Assembly (NCBI GenBank): GCA_902584365.1
Contig: CACHZG010000001.1
Coordinates: forward strand, 62,001 to 126,000
Source of the DNA: an uncultured Pelagibacteraceae bacterium
GTDB lineage: Bacteria; Pseudomonadota; Alphaproteobacteria; Pelagibacterales; Pelagibacteraceae
Length of the DNA stretch: 64,000 nucleotides
Reading direction: 5' to 3'
The stretch's first letter is position 1; each line of letters starts with the position of its first letter. Under the pieces are notes generated by a model that worked only from the letters and a program-made list of their open reading frames with translations, was not told where the DNA came from and did no database searches. Both the position numbers and the translations under genes were made by a program. Positions 42,793 through 50,716 of the stretch are shown one piece after another.

Positions 42793-45700
42793 ATGGCTCA
42801 AAATATTGAAGTTCCAGATATAGGTGATTTTAAAGACGTAGAGGTAATCGAAATACTAGTCAAACCTGGCGACCAAGTAAATAAAAATGATCCAATAGTA
42901 ACTATAGAGAGTGATAAGTCTAGTGTAGAAATTCCTTCTCCTTCAGCAGGTCAAATTAAAGATTTAAAAGTAAAAATTGGAGACAAAGTATCTGAAGGAA
43001 GTTTATTAGCGACTATTGAAAATGGTCAAGCAGCTTCTGCACCAAAACAAATAATTAAAAAAGAGGTTGTTAAAAAGGAACTAACTCAAGAAACTCCAAA
43101 AAAAAATGGAAACTTAAATCCTGTAAAACAAGTTAAAAAAGTTTTCGCAGAACCAGCTTCTAAAGATGACATCGACCCAGTTGAAACTAATGAATGGATA
43201 GACTCATTAAATTCTGTAATTGAAACTGATGGAGCACCACGAGCAAGCTACTTGCTAAATAAAGTTATTGATCAAGCTTACAAATCAGGATTAGTTTTAC
43301 CTGATACGAGAACAACTCCATATATAAATACTATTCCACCAGAAGCAGAAGCCAAATCTCCAGGCGACCAAAATATTGAAAAGAAATTAAGAGCAATCAT
43401 TAGATGGAATGCTGCTGCGATGGTTGTAAAAGCAAACAAAAAAAGCTCTGAACTAGGTGGACACATAGGGACTTTTGCATCAGCCGCAACATTATATGAC
43501 GTTGGTATGAATCATTTTTGGAGAGCTAAAAATAATAAATTCGGTGGGGATTTGGTATATTTTCAAGGTCATTCAGCTCCAGGTATGTACGCAAGAGCTT
43601 TTTTAGAGGGAAGACTCTCAGCAAAACAGTTAGACGGATTTAGACAAGAAGTTGGTAAAGATGGACTTTCTTCTTATCCTCACCCTTGGTTGATGCCTGA
43701 TTTTTGGCAGTTTCCAACAGTGTCTATGGGTCTTGGTCCTATAATGGCGATTTATCAAGCTAGGTTCTTAAAATATTTAATTAACAGAGGTTTAGTTAAA
43801 GACGAAGGTAGAAAAATTTGGGTATTCCTGGGAGATGGGGAAATGGATGAACCAGAGTCAATGGGGGCAATCGGTTTAGCTGCAAGGGAAAAATTAGATA
43901 ATTTAATATTTGTAATTAATTGTAATCTTCAAAGACTTGATGGGCCAGTTAGAGGTAATGGAAAAATTATTCAAGAACTCGAGGGAAGTTTTAGAGGAAC
44001 TGGCTGGAACGTTATCAAAGTTATTTGGGGATCATATTGGGATAAACTTCTTATGAAAGATAAGTCTGGCCTTCTAGTTAAAAGAATGAACGAATGTGTC
44101 GATGGAGAGTATCAAGCATTTAAAGCAAAGGATGGTTTATATGTAAGGGAAAAATTCTTTGGCAAGTATCCTGAATTAAAAGAAATGGTATCTACAATGA
44201 CAGATAAAGATATTTGGAGACTAAATAGAGGTGGTCACGATCCGCATAAAGTTTACGCTGCCTATCATTCGGCAATGCAACACACTGGCTCTCCAACTGT
44301 CATTCTTGCAAAAACAATAAAAGGTTACGGTATGGGAAAATCCGGTGAAAGTATAAATACGACCCATCAACAAAAAAAATTAGATGAAGAAGATTTGCTT
44401 TATTATAGAGATAGATTTGGTGTTCCTCTTACTGATAAGCAGGTTAAAAATATTGAGTATTACAAACCTGCCGAAAACTCTGAAGAAATAAAATATTTAA
44501 AAGATCGAAGGGTAAAGCTTGGTGGTTTTATTCCTGAAAGATCTTCATTTGCAAAACAAATTAAAGCTCCCCCAAAAGAAATTTTTGATAATTTTATGAA
44601 GTCTACAGGGGATAAAGAAATGTCAACTACAATGGCATTAGTCAGAATGCTCACGGCTTTATTGCGAGATAAAAATATATCACCAAGATTGGTTCCTATT
44701 ATTCCAGACGAAGCAAGGACTTTCGGGATGGAAGGTTTCTTCCAAAAGATAGGGATATATGCTCACGAAGGTCAAAAGTATGAGCCAGTGGACTCGGAGC
44801 AGTTAAGTTCTTACAGAGAAGATAAGAGCGGTCAAGTATTAGAGGAAGGTATAAATGAATCTGGAGCAATGTCATCTTGGATTGCCGCTGGAACTTCTTA
44901 CACCAATCATGATTTAGAGATGATACCAATTTATATTTTTTACTCTATGTTCGGTTTTCAAAGAGTTGGTGACTTGGCATGGGCTGCTGGGGACTCTCAA
45001 GCAAGAGGTTTTTTAATTGGAGCTACTGCTGGAAGAACGACTTTAGCAGGTGAAGGCCTCCAGCACCAAGATGGTCACAGCCATTTATTAGCATCCAATA
45101 TTCCAAACTGTATAAGTTATGATCCTACATTTGCGTACGAGATGGCTGTTATACTTAGAGATGGATTAAAACGAATGCATGAAAAAAAAGAAAACATTTT
45201 CTATTATATTACTGCAATGAATGAAAATTATTCTCACCCAGAAAAACCAGAGGGTTCGGATGCGGGTATTCTCAAAGGAATGTATTTGTTTAAAGAGAAT
45301 AACAATAGGAATAAAACCAAAGTACAGCTTTTAGGATCAGGAACTATTTTAAGAGAAATAATTGCTGCATCAGAAATTTTATCAAAAAGTTATGGTGTAG
45401 ACTCTGATATTTGGAGTGTTACAAGTTTTAACGAATTAAGAAAAGATGGTATGGAAACTGAAAGATGGAACCTTTTAAACCCTAATGAAAAAAGAAAAAA
45501 ATCTTATGTTCAAAAGTGTTTAGAAAAAAGAGATGGACCAATTATTGCAGCATCAGATTATACAAGATCATTTTCTGATCAAATAAGACCTTACACCGAA
45601 AAACCATTTTATTCACTTGGTACAGATGGATATGGAAGAAGTGATACAAGAAAAAATCTAAGGAAATTTTTTGAAGTCGATAAAGAACATATAGTCGCTT

Positions 45701-45810
45701 ATACTTTAAGTGCCTTGGCAAAAGAGCAATTGATTGAAACCAAGAAAGCTGAAAGTGCAATCAAAAAATTTAAGATTGATAAAGATAGAGATTTCCCAAC
45801 AAACTTATAA
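42793..45810 (+). CDS. aceE: Pyruvate dehydrogenase E1 (homodimeric type) with N-terminal lipoyl domain
   Basis: N-terminal lipoyl domain (MAQNIEVPDIGDFKDVEVIEILVKPGDQV...IESDKSSVEIPSPSAG) then AceE (SSYPHPWLMPDFWQFPTVSMGLGPIMAIYQARF; FLGDGEMDEPESMGAI). Confidence 0.96.
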   Translation: MAQNIEVPDIGDFKDVEVIEILVKPGDQVNKNDPIVTIESDKSSVEIPSPSAGQIKDLKVKIGDKVSEGSLLATIENGQAASAPKQIIKKEVVKKELTQETPKKNGNLNPVKQVKKVFAEPASKDDIDPVETNEWIDSLNSVIETDGAPRASYLLNKVIDQAYKSGLVLPDTRTTPYINTIPPEAEAKSPGDQNIEKKLRAIIRWNAAAMVVKANKKSSELGGHIGTFASAATLYDVGMNHFWRAKNNKFGGDLVYFQGHSAPGMYARAFLEGRLSAKQLDGFRQEVGKDGLSSYPHPWLMPDFWQFPTVSMGLGPIMAIYQARFLKYLINRGLVKDEGRKIWVFLGDGEMDEPESMGAIGLAAREKLDNLIFVINCNLQRLDGPVRGNGKIIQELEGSFRGTGWNVIKVIWGSYWDKLLMKDKSGLLVKRMNECVDGEYQAFKAKDGLYVREKFFGKYPELKEMVSTMTDKDIWRLNRGGHDPHKVYAAYHSAMQHTGSPTVILAKTIKGYGMGKSGESINTTHQQKKLDEEDLLYYRDRFGVPLTDKQVKNIEYYKPAENSEEIKYLKDRRVKLGGFIPERSSFAKQIKAPPKEIFDNFMKSTGDKEMSTTMALVRMLTALLRDKNISPRLVPIIPDEARTFGMEGFFQKIGIYAHEGQKYEPVDSEQLSSYREDKSGQVLEEGINESGAMSSWIAAGTSYTNHDLEMIPIYIFYSMFGFQRVGDLAWAAGDSQARGFLIGATAGRTTLAGEGLQHQDGHSHLLASNIPNCISYDPTFAYEMAVILRDGLKRMHEKKENIFYYITAMNENYSHPEKPEGSDAGILKGMYLFKENNNRNKTKVQLLGSGTILREIIAASEILSKSYGVDSDIWSVTSFNELRKDGMETERWNLLNPNEKRKKSYVQKCLEKRDGPIIAASDYTRSFSDQIRPYTEKPFYSLGTDGYGRSDTRKNLRKFFEVDKEHIVAYTLSALAKEQLIETKKAESAIKKFKIDKDRDFPTNL

Positions 45811-45813
45811 AAT

Positions 45814-47073
45814 ATGACTAGTACAAAAATTTTAGTTCCAGATATGGGTGACTTCAAGGATGTTGAGATTATTGAAGTTTTAGTCAAAGAAGGCCAGCAA
45901 ATAAAAAAAAATGATTCTCTTATCACTTTAGAAAGTGACAAATCAAGTGTTGAGGTGCCGTCCTTATACGAGGGAGTTATTGAAAAGATAAAAGTTAAAG
46001 TTGGTGATAAAGTTAACAAAGGAGACTTAATTCTTAGTCTGAAAGCAGAGAGTGCTACTAAGGAAAAAAAAGAAGCAGTCAGTGAGCAAAAAAAAGTTGA
46101 GAAGACAGAAATAAAAAAAACCAAAACTCAGAAACCAAAAGAAATTATTCCTGTAGTGCCTACATCACAATCAGGTAGTAAGTCTGCTAGTCCAAAAGTT
46201 AGAAAATTTGCAAGAGAGTTAGGTGCCAATGTAGTTGAAATACCGGGTTCTCAAAGGGGTGGTAGAGTTTCTGAGGAAGATGTTAAAAATTTTGTAAGAT
46301 CCCAAGTAACAGTCAGCGGTGGGAAAGTAGAAAAGAAAGTTCATAAAGAAGAGTACCCACACGAAGAGTTTGGTGAAATCGAATTAAAAGATATACCAAG
46401 AGTGAAAAGATTATCCGGTCCTCACTTAGTAAGATCTTGGACCGAAATTCCCCATGTAACACAGCATGATGAAATTGATATTACAGAAATGGAACAATTT
46501 AGATCCTCATTATATGACTATTATACTGGTGAAAAAATAAAAGTAACACCTCTCGCTTTTATAACAAAAGCACTTGTAAGTTCTTTAAAACAATTTCCAA
46601 ATTTTAATGCCTCAATTGACCCTATCAACGAGAAGATTATTTATAAAAAATATTTTCATGTGGGCTTTGCTGTTGATACTCCCCATGGATTAATGGTGCC
46701 AAAAATTAGAGATGTAGACAAAATGGGTATAAAGGAGATTGGTAACGCTCTTAGAAAAACAAGCAGACTATGTAGAGATCTTAAGATTGACAAGAAAGAA
46801 TTTTTTGGTGGCTCGATGACTATATCTAGCTTAGGAGGTATTGGAGGAACTTTTTTTACTCCGATTATAAATCCTCCTGAAGTAGCAATTTTAGGAGTTG
46901 GAAAAAGTTTTGATAGGTTGGTAAAAATCAAAGATAAGTTTGTTTCAAGAAAAATTTTACCTATTTCACTCTCATATGACCACAGGATAATTGATGGAGC
47001 TGAGGGTGCTAGGTTTTGTGTTTATCTTGGACAATGTCTGGGCAAAGACTTTGCTTTTAAACTTGCCGTTTAA
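45814..47073 (+). CDS. aceF: Pyruvate dehydrogenase E2, dihydrolipoamide acetyltransferase
   Basis: One lipoyl domain (ESDKSSVEVPS), subunit-binding domain (SPKVRKFARELGANVVEIPGSQRGGRVSEEDV), catalytic SYDHRIIDGAEGARF. Confidence 0.96.
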   Translation: MTSTKILVPDMGDFKDVEIIEVLVKEGQQIKKNDSLITLESDKSSVEVPSLYEGVIEKIKVKVGDKVNKGDLILSLKAESATKEKKEAVSEQKKVEKTEIKKTKTQKPKEIIPVVPTSQSGSKSASPKVRKFARELGANVVEIPGSQRGGRVSEEDVKNFVRSQVTVSGGKVEKKVHKEEYPHEEFGEIELKDIPRVKRLSGPHLVRSWTEIPHVTQHDEIDITEMEQFRSSLYDYYTGEKIKVTPLAFITKALVSSLKQFPNFNASIDPINEKIIYKKYFHVGFAVDTPHGLMVPKIRDVDKMGIKEIGNALRKTSRLCRDLKIDKKEFFGGSMTISSLGGIGGTFFTPIINPPEVAILGVGKSFDRLVKIKDKFVSRKILPISLSYDHRIIDGAEGARFCVYLGQCLGKDFAFKLAV

Positions 47074-47096
47074 TCAATTATAAAATAGTACATAGC

Positions 47097-47996
47097 ATGA
47101 ATAAAAAAGCTTTCTCTCTTATTTGTGCAGTAAGTTGTTCGTTAATTTGGGGATCAGCTTTTGTTGCTCAAGACATGGGTATGGATTATAATGGTCCATT
47201 CACTTTTACTTTCGGTAGACTATTTCTTGGATTTCTTACTCTAGTCCCATTTTTATTCATCTTTGAATATAAACAAGTTAATTCTATAATTTTTAAGAGG
47301 GTGAATATATTAAATCTTTTACTAATTGGATTTCTTCTTTCAATGGGGAATGTTTTGCAACAATACGCCCTTCTCTATACAGATGTAGCTAACACGGCAG
47401 TATTTACAATTTTTTATGTAATTTTAGTTCCATTTGTTGCCTACTACTTTTTTTCAAAAAATATTCATAAATCTGTTTGGCTATCTATTATTATTTGTTT
47501 ATTTGGAGGAATTCTTTTAACTGAGTTTGATAACATTCAAGTGAGAATAGGAGATAGTATTGCAGTTTTTAATGCATTGTTTTGGGCGTTTCATATTGTT
47601 TTTATTTCAAGATTTTTAAAAATATTTAATTATCCAATTACTATTGCATGCCTTCAATGTCTGATCGCATCAATATTTGCATTAATTCCAGCTTTTGTTT
47701 TCGAAAGTGTTAAGTTTTCGAATATGGTTCTGGATGGAAAAGAAATGTTATACGCTGGAGTACTATCAAGTGGTGTAGCCTTTCTTTTACAAATTTATGG
47801 TCAGCAAAACCTATCGCCTGCTCCTGTAGCTATTATTTTTTCACTTGAAGGTGTATTTGCTTCAATTTTTGGATGGATTATTTTAGGCCAGTTTTTAAAT
47901 GAAATAAAAATTGTCGGAATAATACTTATTTTATTTGCAGTTATTTTTTCACAATTAGCCCCTTTATATGATAAACAAAAGTATGGACGAGTCTAA
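47097..47996 (+). CDS. EamA/DMT-family transporter
   Basis: SLIWGSAFVAQDMGMDYNGPFTFTFGRLFLGFLTL; LSPAPVAIIFSLEGVFASIFGWIILGQFL. Confidence 0.88.
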   Translation: MNKKAFSLICAVSCSLIWGSAFVAQDMGMDYNGPFTFTFGRLFLGFLTLVPFLFIFEYKQVNSIIFKRVNILNLLLIGFLLSMGNVLQQYALLYTDVANTAVFTIFYVILVPFVAYYFFSKNIHKSVWLSIIICLFGGILLTEFDNIQVRIGDSIAVFNALFWAFHIVFISRFLKIFNYPITIACLQCLIASIFALIPAFVFESVKFSNMVLDGKEMLYAGVLSSGVAFLLQIYGQQNLSPAPVAIIFSLEGVFASIFGWIILGQFLNEIKIVGIILILFAVIFSQLAPLYDKQKYGRV

Positions 47997-48357
47997 TCAA
48001 GGGTTTATGAAACATCTTGGCGGTTTAGAGCTAAAAAAAATTAGCAACACTCAATATGAGTTTACGATAGAGGTGAAAGAAATACATTTAAACACTGGTA
48101 AAATTGCACACGGTGGATTCCTCTCTACTATTGCTGATACAGGGATGGGAACCGCAGCACATAGAGTTGCTGGTGACAAGAGATGTGTAACAATTAATTT
48201 AGATATGAAATTTATCTCAGTAGGCCAACTTGGTGATAAACTTATTGGGAAAGTGAAAATATTAAAGAAAACTAAAACGCTAGTTTTTATTATCTGTGAA
48301 ATTTCTAACAATAAAGAAATAGTAGCTTCTGCATCAGGGACTTGGAAAATCTTATAA
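47968..48357 (+). CDS. PaaI-like hotdog thioesterase
   Basis: HLNTGKIAHGGFLSTIADTGMGTAAHRVAGDKRCVTINLDMKFI. An internal ATG at 47983 is an alternative start. Confidence 0.85.
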   Translation: MINKSMDESNQGFMKHLGGLELKKISNTQYEFTIEVKEIHLNTGKIAHGGFLSTIADTGMGTAAHRVAGDKRCVTINLDMKFISVGQLGDKLIGKVKILKKTKTLVFIICEISNNKEIVASASGTWKIL

Positions 48358-48374
48358 ATAGGATATAAGGGTGT

Positions 48375-48704
48375 ATGGTAAAAAAAAGAAAAACTTCCAA
48401 AAAAAATAAAAACTATTTCATGAAATTTTTTGATGGTGAACTTTCTTTACCTCATTCTTATTGGTTAGTAGGTGTCTTATATTCAATCGGTGTGGCTCTA
48501 TTGGTTACAATGTTTTCTATAATGATGTCTCTACCTTCAAAAACTGATAATGTACTTTTATTACCTTGGGTAATTTTTACATCAATTGGTATTTGGCGAT
48601 CTTCTGACAATTACAAAGGTCCAAAATTTTGGTCCATATTAGCAAAGATAGCAGTTGTACTTGGACTTATACAAACTGTTGGCTACGTGCTAATAGGTGT
48701 TTAG
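48375..48704 (+). CDS. Hypothetical membrane protein
   Basis: 109 aa, basic N-terminus, about 3 hydrophobic segments; start 17 nt after the thioesterase stop. Confidence 0.65.
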   Translation: MVKKRKTSKKNKNYFMKFFDGELSLPHSYWLVGVLYSIGVALLVTMFSIMMSLPSKTDNVLLLPWVIFTSIGIWRSSDNYKGPKFWSILAKIAVVLGLIQTVGYVLIGV

Positions 48705-49075
48705 TCAGTAAAAAGTTTTTTAAACCAGCTTTTTTTTTTTGGTTTTTTCATCTTTTTTCTAATTTTGCTTTTTAGTGAATGTATACCGAACATATCTGCG
48801 TAATTTATTATTTCCTTTAAATCTCCTTTATTGGATTTCCTAGTTTGGAAATATTCTACACCTTTATAAGCTTTTCCTGAACTATTGAATGGATCACTTG
48901 CCCATTCTGTAACACTCCTACAAATAAAACAGTATAAAGGATAAATGTTTAATTTATCAGTTTGTCTAACTCTTGGATTAAATTCATTATACATTGCTAA
49001 TGATGACTCTTTTCTAATATTCATTTCATAAACTTTTTCGTCAACTTTACATTTTGGGCATCTTAAATATTTCAT
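48701..49075 (-). CDS. Hypothetical protein with zinc-ribbon-like cysteines
   Basis: MKYLRCPKCKVDEKVYEM ... IYPLYCFICRSVTEW: two CxxC pairs. Confidence 0.65.
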   Translation of the reverse strand: MKYLRCPKCKVDEKVYEMNIRKESSLAMYNEFNPRVRQTDKLNIYPLYCFICRSVTEWASDPFNSSGKAYKGVEYFQTRKSNKGDLKEIINYADMFGIHSLKSKIRKKMKKPKKKSWFKKLFTD

Positions 49076-49091
49076 AATTTCCTTTCTTTAA

Positions 49092-49116
49092 GCCTGGCCT
49101 TTATTTAAGGCCAGGC
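49092..49116. terminator. Perfect 10-bp hairpin between two minus-strand genes
   Basis: GCCTGGCCTT-TATTT-AAGGCCAGGC; + strand tail AGATTTTTTT. Confidence 0.55.
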
Positions 49117-49124
49117 AGATTTTT

Positions 49125-49484
49125 TTAGTTACCGAAATAACCTTTTCTGTTTCCCTTGTTGTCAAAAATATTTCCGTTATTGTGATAACCCCAGCTATTT
49201 CCTTTGTTGTCGTAAATGCCGTTATTTCTGTTAAAATTATACGGACTATTATTGAAATTATGTGGACTGTTATCAAAATTGTACGGACTATTTTTAAAGT
49301 TGTACGGACTATTATTGAAATTGTATGGACTATTATTAAAGTTTAATGATGAAGCCAATTTAACTTTTATCTCGTTATTTTGGTCAAGGGTATAGACTCC
49401 ATACCAGTTCATATAGTTAGTAGCTGCATGTGCACTTAGTTGTATACCTAGGCAAGCAACTATCATTATTATCATTTTTCTCAT
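49125..49484 (-). CDS. Secreted heptad-repeat protein (NNSPYNF repeats)
   Basis: Signal peptide MRKMIIMIVACLGIQLSAHA; repeats, then NNGIYDNKGNSWGYHNNGNIFDNKGNRKGYFGN. Confidence 0.75.
   Translation of the reverse strand: MRKMIIMIVACLGIQLSAHAATNYMNWYGVYTLDQNNEIKVKLASSLNFNNSPYNFNNSPYNFKNSPYNFDNSPHNFNNSPYNFNRNNGIYDNKGNSWGYHNNGNIFDNKGNRKGYFGN
49233..49337 (-). repeat. Five tandem 21-bp coding repeats ([N/K/D]NSP[Y/H]NF)
   Basis: NNSPYNF-NNSPYNF-KNSPYNF-DNSPHNF-NNSPYNF; the + strand shows recurring ttgtacggactattattgaaa-like units. Confidence 0.9.
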
Positions 49485-49580
49485 TTTTTCTCCTTTGTTG
49501 ATGATTTAAATATGGTAATTGCTAGTTTTTTTTATAGTGAAATGTGTTGAACCTTATTGGACAAAATAGTTTAATTAAAT

Positions 49581-50039
49581 ATGCCTAAACCAAGAGATAT
49601 ATCATCTGTCGAAGCTGGACTTTCACTAGCCATAAAAAATAACAAAGATAAAGTTATGATTGCTACTGGTAAAAGTGAGTCCTATCTAAGGAAGTGCAGC
49701 GATCCAAGCTTACCACAGCAGCTAGATCATAAAGATGCAATAAAAATCGACAGGGCTTGTATTGAAGCAGGTTTAATGCCTTATTTATTTGAGGCACATA
49801 GAGCAATTATAGTTTCAGAATTAAAGAAAATTAAGGGATCTAACGAAGATTTAAATGATCTCTTGATAAAATTTACCATTCTTCATGGAAGATTAATGGA
49901 CTCTATTAAATCAGCTAAATCTTCTAAGGGTGATCAAGGTATTAAAATTTCAGCAGCGGAGAAAAAAGATATTTTTGATGCATTTGAGAAGTTAGAAACA
50001 AAAATTCTCAAAATTAAAAAAACTATAGAGGACAAATAA
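49581..50039 (+). CDS. Hypothetical cytosolic protein, possibly regulatory
   Basis: MPKPRDISSVEAGLSLAIKNNKDKVMIATGKSESYLRKCSDPSLPQQLDHKDAIKIDRACIEAG...; no TM; stop overlaps the next ATG by 1 nt (TAATG). Confidence 0.7.
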   Translation: MPKPRDISSVEAGLSLAIKNNKDKVMIATGKSESYLRKCSDPSLPQQLDHKDAIKIDRACIEAGLMPYLFEAHRAIIVSELKKIKGSNEDLNDLLIKFTILHGRLMDSIKSAKSSKGDQGIKISAAEKKDIFDAFEKLETKILKIKKTIEDK

Positions 50040-50716
50040 TGTATTTGTTATTAGTAACGATCATCCCATCAATAATTATTTTATTATTTTTCATGTATTC
50101 AGATAGGTTTAGAGAACCAAGAAAATCAATATTAAAAGTATTTATCTATGGATGTTTAATTTGTATTCCTGCTTTTTTTGCAAATACAATTCTAGATAGT
50201 TTTTGGTTTTATCAAACCAAGGTTCCTGAAGAATTAATCGGTTCATTTCTCGCACCTGCTTTTGTGGAAGAAGCTTTAAAGTTTTTAGTTCTATATTACG
50301 TGGTTTACAAGATGAAAGACTTTAACGAACCTATAGATGGAATAGTTTACGGTGTTACTGTTTCGTTGGGCTTTGCAACGCTTGAGAATATTTATTATGT
50401 GTTTTTAGTTGGTTATGAAGATCCACTAGCTATAGCATACTTAAGAGCTTTCTCAGCTATACCAGGGCATGCGCTTGATGGTGTATTTATGGGATACTTT
50501 TTCATGAAGTATGTTTATGTCCAAAAAAGAAATAATTTAATGTTAACATTTTTAGTACCCTATTTTTTACATGCATACTATAATTACTTCGCAGTAATAA
50601 ATTATAAACTTATGTATTTAGAGTTAATTATAGGATGGGCAATTGCGCTAATATTATTTAAAAATCTTAAGGCTGATCAAAAACTCAAAAGAGAAGAATA
50701 TGAAAAAAAACTTTAA
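50039..50716 (+). CDS. PrsW-family intramembrane metalloprotease
   Basis: Polytopic; PrsW motifs VEEALKFLVLYY (EExxK), LGFATLENIYYV, IPGHALDGVFMGY. Confidence 0.88.
   Translation: MYLLLVTIIPSIIILLFFMYSDRFREPRKSILKVFIYGCLICIPAFFANTILDSFWFYQTKVPEELIGSFLAPAFVEEALKFLVLYYVVYKMKDFNEPIDGIVYGVTVSLGFATLENIYYVFLVGYEDPLAIAYLRAFSAIPGHALDGVFMGYFFMKYVYVQKRNNLMLTFLVPYFLHAYYNYFAVINYKLMYLELIIGWAIALILFKNLKADQKLKREEYEKKL

Noticed and set aside
49088-49276. Minus ORF MITVHIISIIVRIILTEITAFTTTK...
   Set aside because: Out-of-frame reading of the NNSPYNF repeat gene region; repetitive DNA gives periodic alternate-frame ORFs.
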